Origin: Paenibacillus amylolyticus
GTDB lineage: Bacteria > Bacillota > Bacilli > Paenibacillales > Paenibacillaceae
DNA: 64,000 bases
Assembly: GCF_003719335.1 (NCBI RefSeq)
Contig: NZ_RIAS01000011.1
Coordinates: forward strand, 159,955-223,954
Direction of reading: 5' to 3'
Below the pieces are notes generated by a model, which was not told the origin of the DNA, searched no databases, and saw only the letters and a program-made list of their open reading frames with translations. Position 1 is the stretch's first letter, and every line of letters begins with the position of its first letter. This document shows positions 11,601 through 20,856 of the stretch, piece by piece. A program made the translations under genes and the position numbers.

Positions 11601-14600
11601 TACGAGTTGATTCGCGCATACCCCTTCAGCTCTTAGCGTATATGCCAGCTGGTTCGCCCGTTCATTCAATTGACGATACGTTAATTGCTGCTGATTACCA
11701 TAACTAACAGCCAATTGGTCAGGTGATCGTTCTACCTGTGCCTCGAAGCGTTCCTGAAGGGTCTGATCCCGGGAATAGTCGATTGCGCTATCATTAAAAT
11801 CATGTAATAGAACGTACTGCTCCTGTTTAGACAGCATTTGAATATCAGACAATACAACATCCGGTTCGATCACGATGTCTCTGAGGATATTCAGCAGATG
11901 TGTCTTCATTCGGTCGATGGTATTCCGTTCAAATAGATCTGTCTTATAATTCAAGTGCATCTCCAGACACTCGTGATCATCTTCAACGATGAACATCAGA
12001 TCATATAATGATACGCCGACATTGCTCTCTCTCACTTTGAAACTGCAATCTTTTTCCTGCCTTTGGTTCAACGCTGTATTTTGAAAAATATACATGGTAT
12101 TAAATAATGCTGTTCCTGTCGACTCGCGATGTATGTTTAATTTTTCAACAAGATGGTCAAATAGATAGTCTTGGTTGTTCAATGCATCGAGGGATTGATT
12201 TTTGATCTCCTCGAGATAGGATCGGAACGACTTATTTGCCTTAGGCTGTGTTCGAATCGCTACCGTCTGAATAAAGACACCTACAATACGCTCAACATCT
12301 GGATGATTTCTTCCTGAGGTTGGCGTCCCTACGATAATGTCCTCTTGAGCCGTATACCGATGAAGCAACGTATTATACGCGGCTAACAACACCATAAACA
12401 ATGTGGTGCCTGTCTGTTTGGCAAGACTGTTCAGCGAATCCTTCAAGTGGTGATCCAAAACAAAAGACAGTCTTGAACCAGCCGAAGTCACATAGGGTGT
12501 TCGAACAAAATCGGTAGGCAGATTCAGACTAGGTATCTCCCCACTGAATTGATCCAGCCAATATTTCTCCTGCTGACTGTAGTTTTCACCTGTCATGTAG
12601 TCTTTCTGCCAAGCAACAAAGTCCTTGTATTCAACCTTGATTTTCGGCATGTTTCTTCCGTCATATGCATCGATAAGTTCATTCGTTAGAATACCAACGG
12701 AATAGCCGTCGGATATAATATGATGCATCTCAATGAGAATCTCTGCATGATCATCGTTAACACGAATGAATTCCGCACGTATTAACGGAGCTTGGGAGCA
12801 ATTAAACGGTTTGGTAAACGCCTTGATATGCTGTTCAAATGAGTCATAGCTTTGCTCCGAGCGTTTCACTTGAAAATCAATCGATGGGGCAATGGCTTGA
12901 TAAAGTTCTCCTTCAACCAGATGAAAACTGGTGCGAAAAGCTTCGTGACGCTTCACCATTTGTTCTAATGCATCAATTAATCTAGCTTCATCTATATCTC
13001 CTCTAACGGTCAGATGACCGCACATATTCTGGAACACACTATTGGGCTCAAATTGATCCAGAAAATAGATTCGTTGTTGTGCAGGAGAAGTCTCGTAAAG
13101 CTCTTTGACCTCCAGTGGTCTAATCGGAACGATTGGGCTTACGTTCTCGTCTGTAATCAGACTGGCAAGCTCCTTCAGATGTCTATTCTTGAATAATTGA
13201 ACGATCGAAATATGTTGTGCAAACTGCTGATGGACTTTGGTGAGCATCACAGTCGCCTGGAGAGAGTTGCCTCCGAGATCAAAGAAGTGATCATTTCTGC
13301 CCACTTGATCCAGAGACAATACGTCCTCCCAAATCCGCGCCAGCTTTCGTTCAATATCATTGAGCGGATACGCAAACTCGGCAGTATGCCTAATGCTAAC
13401 AGCACGTTCTGTTTTAAACTGATTGTACATATCGTCTAATTGTGCCTGTTGTTGATCTGTAAATAATGTCAACGACAAGATCTCAGCTTCAGGACGACTG
13501 ACCATACGATGCAGTAAACCTATAAACCCTTCAGACCACAATTTCATGATCTCATGTCCAATCAGATCGGTATTGTAATCAAAATCGAGATAAAGTTCAT
13601 GGCTTACATCCGTAATATTTAGAAATAAATCATATGAAATATGTTTGATCGGATACGACACAAGCTTCGTTTCAATATTATCGAATTGAAGGTGATGAAT
13701 CGTTCGATCCATATTAAATAAGATGCGGGTCTCCGGTGCGCTCGTAGAGGCAAGATGCTCGGATACAAGCGTTAATGGAACATACTGATGTTCCATGACA
13801 AGAGCCAACTTCTCCTTAAGCTGAACAATATGGTCCGCAACAGACTGCTCCGTTAACAAGCTGTGATGAACAGGTACAATATTGACGCAGTTGCCCATCA
13901 AAGCATTTTTCCTCATATGAGATTGACCTGCCGTAGGCACTCCGATCACAAGCTGAGACTGCCCTGTGAGCCGATGTAAATATAAATGAAACGCGGCAAA
14001 CATCGTGACAAACAAACTGTTTTTATTATTTATACTTAATGCTCGCAAGGATGCTGTTAAGGAATGATCCAGTTTCATGGAGTATCGTGCGCCTGAATAT
14101 CCCTTTTGCACCTCAACGGACTGTGCCGTTGGTAGAACTACGTTCGGATAGGATAAGGAAAATTGCTTTTGCCAGAACTGCAGCCCTTGGTCATACGCAC
14201 CTCTGCCCTGTTGAAGCCGCTGCCAAGTTAAATACTGACGAAATGGAGTGGCTTCTGGCAATTGAACTGGAGTTCCTCGAATAAGAGAAGAATAAATTTG
14301 TTCCAATTCTTGAACAAATAAAGCAATCGACCAGCCATCTGCAATAATATGATGAAAGGTAAGCACCATAACATATTGATTCGCTGCCTGTTTAAGCAAC
14401 GTAATTCTAAACAAAGGTTCCCCTGATTGCAGATTGAATGCTTCACTCGCGTCGCTAGATAACCAATCGGATATTTCCTGCTCTTGCTTCTCGCCAACAT
14501 ACATGGAGAAATCCAGCCATGTGCAGTGAAATTCCATTACTTCCTTGATTTGTTGTGTCTCACGATCCGCATGAATAACAGTTCGCAGAGCTTCATGACG

Positions 14601-17600
14601 CTGTATGATCTGATTCACAGCTTGTTCTAGAGCGGACGGGTTCATGTCGCCCTTCATTTTCAAAATAATACTCTGATTTAATGCCGCATTTGCATCTTCA
14701 CCGTGTAGTGTAGTTAGTAATAATTGCTTTTGCTCCAATGACAAGGCAATTTCCATAACAGGTGAAGCACCAGGAATAAAGCCCAGTTCCCGCAATTCAC
14801 TGATCGTCTCTTTCACAATCTTAATGATTGTATTCATGTCATCCATGGAATGAACTGTAGATATAAAGCAGTTGCGACCTTCCCAAATATATAAACCTTT
14901 ATGGATTAGATGGTAGAAAAATAACTCCATATCTCCAAAGGAAATAAATCTAAACAGTGATCCAAAGTTCACCATCTGCATAGGCACATTCGATGTTTTA
15001 AAAAACTCATTTAATTCCTTTACAAGATAATCTGTTCTTTCATTTAATTCGTCGTATAAAACTCCTGCTTCGGATTGAAGATGCTGCAGTACGGCTAACG
15101 TTACTCGCATAGTAAGCGGATGGGTACAGAATGTTCCACCAACAAAGGTTTTTTTGTCTGCGTCAGGAGGGAAAGAAGAATCACCAAAATTCCAGGAGCC
15201 TCCGTCTACAGCATTCATATATTCAGCTTTGCCCGCAACGATGCCAATTGGCAGCCCGCCGCCAACCACTTTTCCATAGGTAACCAAATCCGCCTGAACT
15301 CCAAACCATTCCTGTGCTCCACCCAATCCGATCCTAAATCCAGTTATGACTTCATCAAAAATAAGTGCAGTACCAGATTGTATAGTAATCTCTCTAAGTT
15401 CATGTAAAAAAGGCGTTGGTTGCAGATCAGGTCTTCGACTCTGTACTGGCTCAACAAGCACAGCAGCCAATTCATCACCCATACGACGAATCAGTTCAAG
15501 GGATTGCGGATGGTTATAATTCAGAATGATCAAATCCTCCATAGAACTTTTCATAATTCCAGGAGCCATGGGCAGTGCAGAAGATAAAATATTTCCGGGG
15601 TCCGCTACTCCTAATACGCCGTCATGTGTACCATGATACGACCCGGAAAATAATACAACTTTGGAACGTCCCGTTACTGCCCTTGCCAAACGAAGCGCAA
15701 CCATGACAGCTTCAGTACCCGAATTATAAAATGCGACACGCTCTACACCTGTCAGCTCTGAAATTTTGACTGCAACATCTCCTGCCAGATCGGACATAGG
15801 GCCTAATGGAGGCATCTGTCCTTGAATGCTCTCAGCCATAATATGTTGAATAAACGATGGATTATGACCAAACAAATTCACACCAAACCCCATCGTCAAA
15901 TCCAAATATTCGTTCCCGTCTACATCCCATATTTTGGACCCATCAGCACGTGCAGCAATGATGGGGTACACCATTTCCTTCCAATAAGAACGAAACCCAG
16001 CAACATTACGATTGTTGGCATGTACATAACGGGTTTGATTGGTTTTTAGCTTAGAGCCCTTGGTTTTAGCAGTATATTTGGCTATAAATTGTTCAATATA
16101 TTGGTTCTGCAAATCTGAGAATGGACTTTCTTCTTGAATTTTCAGTGATTGATACGGTATAAACGGCTTGATTTGTTTGGAATCGAGATTAGATGTAACG
16201 TTTTCCGTTCGAATCCCCTTACCATTTTCATTGTTTGCTTCCATATTGGGCACTTCTCTGACCTTTTTAACTTCATTGAGTTCATTAAGTTCATTGAGTT
16301 CATCGTGTTTAGGATGTTTCATTTGCGAATGATTCACTTGAGCAGCTGTTTGCTCACCCAATAGCAAATTCAGACTTTTTAATTGGGATTCCATCAGCTG
16401 AATGGCAGACATCACAATTTGGTCTGAATTCGCTGATGATCTGGCCGGATTTGTATGAGGCACCGATGCAAGATGTTGTTGTTCAGAATGTTCCTGTTCT
16501 GGCGCATCATCTAAGTGTGCAGACATATCAAAACCCTTTGTATTCTCTGACACATATTGCACTAAGGAATGGATATTCGTAAGATTCTCAAAAAACATCT
16601 CCATCGGAATATCCAGGCCAAACCCGTCTAATATCTCTTTCTTGATTTGCACAAGGATGATGGAGTCCAGTCCCATCTGCAGAAAATGGGCATGTTCATC
16701 TAGTTCTGCCAGTTTCAGACCGGATGCGCGGCTGATGCTTGTCTTAATTTTCAATTGTACATCGTTTGTTTTTTTCTCCATTGGAACCCCATTCCTTTCT
16801 ACCTTATGTTTTGCAGATACCGGTTGTTTGACTTCGATCCAACACCTTTTCTGCTCAAAAGGATATAAAGGCAATGGAATTTTAGGGATGATCTCGCCTT
16901 CGTACAGCCTCTCCCAATCGATCACTGCCCCTTGTGTAAATAACTCACCGAATGAACGTAATGATTCTGCCTTTGGCAGTGCATAGAGATGATCGGAAGC
17001 GATAGCCCTGTCTTTTTTGGCATAGCCAAAATAAACGTCGGAAATCTTGTTTTCTCCATGTGCAATTTGTTTCAATTTTCCATACAGTTCCTGTGCACTC
17101 TTTGCAACGATGGCAAGCCGATAATCCAGACTAGCCCTTCCCCTACTTGCTGTGTAACAGATTTGTTGAACGCTAACGTTGCTGTGCTCTTCTATATACT
17201 GAATATACATTCTGATCAGGTCATTCAGTGCCCGTTCATTAAGAGCAGATAACACAAATAGGTGAGGCTCTTGATCCGATGTTTGTTGTACTGTCTGTGA
17301 TGGAACATATTCTTCAAGAACCACATGCGCGTTTGTGCCGCTGAAGCCAAACGAGCTGACCCCGCATCGTAAAGGTCGATCTTCGTCAGTCAAAGCCATC
17401 AATTCCTGATTCACATAAAAAGGAGAAGATTCAAATTTCAGTGCCGGATTAGGCTTATTAAAGTGGACCAACGGCGGAATCGTCCTATGTTGTAACATGA
17501 GAACAGATTTAATTAATCCGGCGATACCCGCCGCTTCAAAACTATGTCCTATGTTGGTTTTAGCGGACCCGATCGCACAAAATTGTTTTCGATCCGTATA

Positions 17601-20591
17601 TTTTTCAAAAGCCTTACGTAAAGCATTAAATTCAACGGGATCACCTAATTTGGTGCCTGTTCCATGTGCTTCTATGAAATGCAGTGTATCCGGTGAAATG
17701 CCAGCCTCTCTCCACGCCTGTTCAATGACATTCGTCTGTGACTCGGGATTAGGCGCTGTTATACCAACCGTTCTACCATCTTGATTAATCGCACTTCCTT
17801 TGATTACGCCATAGATATGGTCGCCGTCCTGCATGGCTTGTTGCAATGGCTTCAGCATAACCGCTCCAACACCTTCACCAAAGCCTGTACCGTTCGCGTC
17901 TTCGCTAAACGTTCGTGTCAATGCATCTGGAGATTCCATATCCAGTCCGATACTGATCGGTAACAACGCGGTTCGAATCCCTCCTGCAATAGCCATCTCA
18001 CAATCTCCTGCAAGCAAACCTTTACATGCCATATGAACCGCAACAAGCGAGGAAGAACAAGCTGTATCAATTGTCAGTGCCGGACCCTTCAAATTTAAAA
18101 AATATGCGATTCTGCTCGCCAGTACAGATGGTAAATTTCCAATAATATAGTGTTTGATCTCTGAAGGATAACTTGCCGTGATAAGTCGTTCATAATCATA
18201 CCCAACTTTGGAATAACCCACATACACGCCAACATGACTGCCATTAATCCCTGCACCTGCATACCCCGCATCTTCGATCGTATGCCATGCTGTTTGCAAA
18301 AACATTCTTTGATTCGGGTCCATAAATTGGGCAGTTCTCGGGGTTAATCCAAAGAATGAATAATCAAATTGATCGATTTGATCTAAATAACCGCCTTTGA
18401 TCCATTCCAGTTGATCCGTTTCATTCCGAATGGACTGAATATAATCCGTTGCGTCTTGTATCCGATGCTCAGGATAATCCTGAATATAGTGCTTTCCCTC
18501 TTCTAGGACACGCCAAAAATCACTTGCATTCGATGCTCCGGGAAAATTCATAGACATACCAATGATGGCTATATCATTTGATGATGACTCATGTTCCCGA
18601 GCTGGGTGGACTTTTTTATTTTCACTGCGACTACCAGCCAAATATCCTGCTAAATCCGTTATTGAGGGATAGGTAAAGAGATCCGTAACGGCTATCTCTT
18701 CTCCATATTTCTCTTCGATACGTTCAGCGATCTGGGCCAGCTGCAATGAAGTTGCACCCATATCGAAATAGCTATCTTCAACTTTAATCCTTTTCCCCAC
18801 CAAAACATCAGAAAATAGGGATATCAGTTCCCGTTCCAAGACTTGAACAGAAACGGTTTCCATTTCTCTTCCTGTATCCTTCATAAGTGCTTCTTGGATA
18901 AGTGCAGATTCTACTGAAAACTTTCCAGCTTCATATTGCTTGGCTAACTGATAGCGCTGAATTTTTCCGCTCGTTGTTTTCGGTAATTTTTTAATAGGCA
19001 GTACTTCCTTGACACTCCATCCTCCATGGATATATAAATGCTTTTTAATTTCTTTTACGAGTGGCAGAAAGTGTTCGATCTTTTTTTTATAAACGACAAA
19101 AACGATAATTTCTTCGCTCTGACTATTCGAATCGTACACACCGCAAGCCGCAATTCTGCCGAGTTCAATCTCGTGCAATTGAATAGCTACACGCTCGATG
19201 TCATGAGGATATATATTTTTACCATTCATGAAGATAATGTCTTTCTCTCGTCCTGTGACCACAAGAGAACCGTTCATGGTAAAGCCCAAATCCCCTGTAA
19301 TTACCCAACCATCACGAGTAAATACGTTCTCGGTTGCCATCTGATTATTGTAGTATCCTTGGGTGACGTTATCTCCCTGAATTTGTATCCTGCCGATAAC
19401 ATAATCTGGAACGGGATTCATATCCTCATCACATATTCGGACATGACAATAGTCCACAGCTCGACCAACGACAGCAAACGATGCCACATGCTCTGCATCC
19501 TTCTCGACTTCAATGACATGCTCAACAAAATTCAGGTGATCGCGGTGTACATATACCGCAGCAAATTCTTTCTCTGTTGGAGGAAAGCAGACTGCCACGG
19601 ATGCCTCTGCTAATCCATACACGGTAAACATAGCCGTTTTCTTCAACTGATAGGCTGATAACACATTCAGAAACTCATGGCAAACCTCTGGTAATATAGG
19701 TTCGGCACCATTATAGATGACTCTGACACATGATAGATCCCATCCATCGGCCTTGTCTTCACGGAAAAAATTCAAAAAATACTTGTAACCAAAGTTAGGA
19801 GAGGAGAGGATAGTGGCTCTATGTTGATTGACTTTTTTCATCCATAGAATTGGTTTTCGAATAAATAGTTCCGTTGGGATCAGATATTGATGAATACCCG
19901 CCACGAATGGAACGAGGTGGAATCCGATCAAACCCATATCATGGGTGAGCGGCATCCAAGAGAGGAAACGATCATCCGAGCTGATTTTTGTACCATTGAT
20001 TGCAGCACACGCATTGTATATCAGGTTTCGATGGGTGAGCATAACACCTTTGGGATCACCGGTTGATCCAGACGAGAATTGAATAAATGCCAGGTCGTCC
20101 GACTTGGGCTCGTTATATCTAACAACATCATACTTATATACCTGGTCATGTATTATATCCGTTCTTTTCTCCAGCTGATGATGGAAATCTGACATTTCAT
20201 GCTCCAAAGCAAAATTTTTCATTTTACCCAGCACTTTCTCAGATGCAATCATGAAAGGGTCCTTCAGCAAATCCCAAATACGGTATACTTTCATATTTTG
20301 TTCTTCATCTTCACCAATACTTACAGGTACAGGTATCATTCCACCCAATATACAAGCCCAAAATGCGACAATAAATCGTTTGTTTTCTTGAATCTGAAAA
20401 ATAATCTCCTGCCCTGGTTTTATGCCGATTTCTTGTAGATATCCCAAATAACCTTTGGCTTCGTTAAATAATTGACGATAGGACATCAAAGTTTCCATTT
20501 TATCAGAATCAATAAAACGAATACCTCGGTCTGTTGTATTACTTCTGTCGCGAATAACGTCTACGAGTGTTTGAAATCGACTGGTATACAT
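8628..20591 (-). CDS. mycA: Hybrid fatty-acyl ligase/PKS/aminotransferase/NRPS megasynthase (MycA-like)
   Basis: A 3987-residue enzyme that starts an iturin-type lipopeptide. Domains by motif: fatty acyl-AMP ligase (1 to about 590), ACP1 (Ser615), ketosynthase (about 672-1095, Cys845 in DTACSSS, HGTGT, NIGHS), ACP2 (Ser1310), PLP aminotransferase (about 1480-1910, Lys1774), C1 (HHIIADG at 2080), PCP1 (GGNS, Ser2443), C2 (HHIISDG at 2623), A (about 2945-3440), PCP2 (GGNS, Ser3492) and C3 (HHIIADG at 3672). In the mycosubtilin family, MycA loads a fatty acid, extends it with malonate, converts the beta-ketone to a beta-amine and couples the first amino acid. No acyltransferase domain is present, so malonyl loading in trans by the upstream transacylase is expected. 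The A-domain pocket reads DAKDLGVVDK, the surfactin Glu code, not Asn as in iturins. The start has GGAGG six bases upstream. Confidence 0.95.
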   Translation of the reverse strand: MYTSRFQTLVDVIRDRSNTTDRGIRFIDSDKMETLMSYRQLFNEAKGYLGYLQEIGIKPGQEIIFQIQENKRFIVAFWACILGGMIPVPVSIGEDEEQNMKVYRIWDLLKDPFMIASEKVLGKMKNFALEHEMSDFHHQLEKRTDIIHDQVYKYDVVRYNEPKSDDLAFIQFSSGSTGDPKGVMLTHRNLIYNACAAINGTKISSDDRFLSWMPLTHDMGLIGFHLVPFVAGIHQYLIPTELFIRKPILWMKKVNQHRATILSSPNFGYKYFLNFFREDKADGWDLSCVRVIYNGAEPILPEVCHEFLNVLSAYQLKKTAMFTVYGLAEASVAVCFPPTEKEFAAVYVHRDHLNFVEHVIEVEKDAEHVASFAVVGRAVDYCHVRICDEDMNPVPDYVIGRIQIQGDNVTQGYYNNQMATENVFTRDGWVITGDLGFTMNGSLVVTGREKDIIFMNGKNIYPHDIERVAIQLHEIELGRIAACGVYDSNSQSEEIIVFVVYKKKIEHFLPLVKEIKKHLYIHGGWSVKEVLPIKKLPKTTSGKIQRYQLAKQYEAGKFSVESALIQEALMKDTGREMETVSVQVLERELISLFSDVLVGKRIKVEDSYFDMGATSLQLAQIAERIEEKYGEEIAVTDLFTYPSITDLAGYLAGSRSENKKVHPAREHESSSNDIAIIGMSMNFPGASNASDFWRVLEEGKHYIQDYPEHRIQDATDYIQSIRNETDQLEWIKGGYLDQIDQFDYSFFGLTPRTAQFMDPNQRMFLQTAWHTIEDAGYAGAGINGSHVGVYVGYSKVGYDYERLITASYPSEIKHYIIGNLPSVLASRIAYFLNLKGPALTIDTACSSSLVAVHMACKGLLAGDCEMAIAGGIRTALLPISIGLDMESPDALTRTFSEDANGTGFGEGVGAVMLKPLQQAMQDGDHIYGVIKGSAINQDGRTVGITAPNPESQTNVIEQAWREAGISPDTLHFIEAHGTGTKLGDPVEFNALRKAFEKYTDRKQFCAIGSAKTNIGHSFEAAGIAGLIKSVLMLQHRTIPPLVHFNKPNPALKFESSPFYVNQELMALTDEDRPLRCGVSSFGFSGTNAHVVLEEYVPSQTVQQTSDQEPHLFVLSALNERALNDLIRMYIQYIEEHSNVSVQQICYTASRGRASLDYRLAIVAKSAQELYGKLKQIAHGENKISDVYFGYAKKDRAIASDHLYALPKAESLRSFGELFTQGAVIDWERLYEGEIIPKIPLPLYPFEQKRCWIEVKQPVSAKHKVERNGVPMEKKTNDVQLKIKTSISRASGLKLAELDEHAHFLQMGLDSIILVQIKKEILDGFGLDIPMEMFFENLTNIHSLVQYVSENTKGFDMSAHLDDAPEQEHSEQQHLASVPHTNPARSSANSDQIVMSAIQLMESQLKSLNLLLGEQTAAQVNHSQMKHPKHDELNELNELNEVKKVREVPNMEANNENGKGIRTENVTSNLDSKQIKPFIPYQSLKIQEESPFSDLQNQYIEQFIAKYTAKTKGSKLKTNQTRYVHANNRNVAGFRSYWKEMVYPIIAARADGSKIWDVDGNEYLDLTMGFGVNLFGHNPSFIQHIMAESIQGQMPPLGPMSDLAGDVAVKISELTGVERVAFYNSGTEAVMVALRLARAVTGRSKVVLFSGSYHGTHDGVLGVADPGNILSSALPMAPGIMKSSMEDLIILNYNHPQSLELIRRMGDELAAVLVEPVQSRRPDLQPTPFLHELREITIQSGTALIFDEVITGFRIGLGGAQEWFGVQADLVTYGKVVGGGLPIGIVAGKAEYMNAVDGGSWNFGDSSFPPDADKKTFVGGTFCTHPLTMRVTLAVLQHLQSEAGVLYDELNERTDYLVKELNEFFKTSNVPMQMVNFGSLFRFISFGDMELFFYHLIHKGLYIWEGRNCFISTVHSMDDMNTIIKIVKETISELRELGFIPGASPVMEIALSLEQKQLLLTTLHGEDANAALNQSIILKMKGDMNPSALEQAVNQIIQRHEALRTVIHADRETQQIKEVMEFHCTWLDFSMYVGEKQEQEISDWLSSDASEAFNLQSGEPLFRITLLKQAANQYVMVLTFHHIIADGWSIALFVQELEQIYSSLIRGTPVQLPEATPFRQYLTWQRLQQGRGAYDQGLQFWQKQFSLSYPNVVLPTAQSVEVQKGYSGARYSMKLDHSLTASLRALSINNKNSLFVTMFAAFHLYLHRLTGQSQLVIGVPTAGQSHMRKNALMGNCVNIVPVHHSLLTEQSVADHIVQLKEKLALVMEHQYVPLTLVSEHLASTSAPETRILFNMDRTIHHLQFDNIETKLVSYPIKHISYDLFLNITDVSHELYLDFDYNTDLIGHEIMKLWSEGFIGLLHRMVSRPEAEILSLTLFTDQQQAQLDDMYNQFKTERAVSIRHTAEFAYPLNDIERKLARIWEDVLSLDQVGRNDHFFDLGGNSLQATVMLTKVHQQFAQHISIVQLFKNRHLKELASLITDENVSPIVPIRPLEVKELYETSPAQQRIYFLDQFEPNSVFQNMCGHLTVRGDIDEARLIDALEQMVKRHEAFRTSFHLVEGELYQAIAPSIDFQVKRSEQSYDSFEQHIKAFTKPFNCSQAPLIRAEFIRVNDDHAEILIEMHHIISDGYSVGILTNELIDAYDGRNMPKIKVEYKDFVAWQKDYMTGENYSQQEKYWLDQFSGEIPSLNLPTDFVRTPYVTSAGSRLSFVLDHHLKDSLNSLAKQTGTTLFMVLLAAYNTLLHRYTAQEDIIVGTPTSGRNHPDVERIVGVFIQTVAIRTQPKANKSFRSYLEEIKNQSLDALNNQDYLFDHLVEKLNIHRESTGTALFNTMYIFQNTALNQRQEKDCSFKVRESNVGVSLYDLMFIVEDDHECLEMHLNYKTDLFERNTIDRMKTHLLNILRDIVIEPDVVLSDIQMLSKQEQYVLLHDFNDSAIDYSRDQTLQERFEAQVERSPDQLAVSYGNQQQLTYRQLNERANQLAYTLRAEGVCANQLVGLMTERSMDMIVGILGIIKAGGAYVPLDPDSPEERIQHILRDSGAMVLVTQEHLKQRIIFDGKIMDLNDEKSYASNLSNLERVGDSSQLAYVIYTSGTTGMPKGVMIEHRQVQHLVTSLFSQVMNESHNGMHVAVLAPYYFDASVKQIFGALLSGHALFVVDKETVGDGQELMNYYKRYEIEVTDGTPAHLKLLARARDVHGSSLKYMLIGGEALSQQSVAEFTALFSLHHSLPTIINVYGPTECCVDAATYRVVPEELDTENRKNHLPIGRTLGNNRLYVLNNHEKVQPVGVVGELCISGDGVGRGYLNLPELTAAKFVRDPFVQGATMYKTGDLVRWLPDGNVEYLGRIDHQIKIRGYRIEVGEVEAALLLVPGVKEVIVIAHEDENGDKSLCAYFTADSEKTVRELKQNLAALLPNYMVPAYFIELDNMPLTSNGKINRRLLPPPLENIQTGSEYIEPRTSLEKTLLPIWEDVLGIDKISIRDSFFDVGGNSLRATKLVYKINQNLSVRISVRNVFEWQTIEQMAQYINQMEQQVNQPIAQATEKEYYPISSAQMRMYIMSMKAGEELIYNMSGLFMLEGALDRTRLEAAFQQLVDRHESLRTAFKVIQGEPRQIIYPEVKFVIESIQAVEEEVEDQVEKFIRTFDLGQAPLMRAGLIKLRQDCHVLLVDLHHIIADGLSVQILMSELGQLYRGEELSPLRIQYKDYAEWQQFQLHSDWMKKQERYWLGVFSEQIPLLELPTDYERPESLRYEGDLLEIAVNEDLAISLRKLETQTGATLYMILLAAYTILLSKYSGQEDIIVGMPIAGRTHAELEPVMGMFVNTLAVRNQPAADKTFAVYLLEVKEHMLNAYENQDYPFEELIKKVNLTKDARRNPLFDTMFVLQNSGPSEMHMDGLTCMPVAPNNRVSKFDLTLYVTESDQQIDAAFEYSTILFEKTTIAAMSQHLLLILTTIGCEPHIEINQIKFPEEDMNEGTLADLIEMDFF
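16272..16303 (-). repeat. In-frame 9-base tandem repeat coding Glu-Leu-Asn
   Basis: Within mycA, between ACP2 and the aminotransferase, three near-identical 9-base units code Glu-Leu-Asn in a row, inside an Asp/Glu/Lys-rich low-complexity stretch. This is probably a flexible interdomain linker whose length could change by slippage. Seen directly; the role is inferred. Confidence 0.7.
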
Positions 20592-20616
20592 ATCTCTCCT
20601 CCAAATGAATCATCTC

Positions 20617-20643
20617 TGTGTAACTTATCTAATTAGTTACACA
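20617..20643. promoter_or_regulatory. Perfect inverted repeat in the mycA leader
   Basis: TGTGTAACT, nine bases, then AGTTACACA: perfect 9-base arms, centred about 40 bases upstream of the mycA start. It lies just downstream of a candidate -10 box, so it could be a repressor operator covering the start of transcription or a hairpin in the 5' leader. Its binder, if any, is unknown. Confidence 0.6.
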
Positions 20644-20656
20644 TATTTACTGCAAA

Positions 20657-20686
20657 ATTTTACCATAGAAATATATGTATTTTCAA
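20657..20686 (-). promoter_or_regulatory. Candidate sigma-A promoter for mycA
   Basis: On the minus strand TTGAAA (20681-20686) is followed by an 18-base spacer and TAAAAT (20657-20662), about 65 bases before the mycA start. The surrounding 130 bases are very AT-rich. It would give mycA a promoter separate from that of the upstream transacylase gene. Motif match only. Confidence 0.5.
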
Positions 20687-20801
20687 GAAAATTATTGTTA
20701 CTATTTGGTAAAATATAGTTTTCGATGAAGAGTGACTATTTACACATTTTGATAAAATAGATACATTTTCAAGTAAATCCAGTATAAATCCAATGCCAAA
20801 T

Positions 20802-20825
20802 AGGCTGCCTCAGATGAGGCAACCT
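20802..20825 (-). terminator. Intercistronic hairpin between fenF and mycA
   Basis: The transcript would form a 9-pair GC-rich stem (GGTTGCCTC with GAGGCAGCC, one G-U pair) around the 4-base loop ATCT. The 3' side is ATTTGG rather than a clean T-run, so it is a weak terminator, attenuator or mRNA-stability element rather than a strong stop. Confidence 0.45.
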
Positions 20826-20856
20826 GGAGTGTATAGCAATTGGTGAAGCCAGTAAT

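Noticed and set aside
19038..19613. 191-codon open frame on the plus strand
   Set aside because: It lies antisense inside the fatty acyl-AMP ligase domain of mycA, has no ribosome binding site and no family resemblance; the opposite strand codes conserved motifs throughout.
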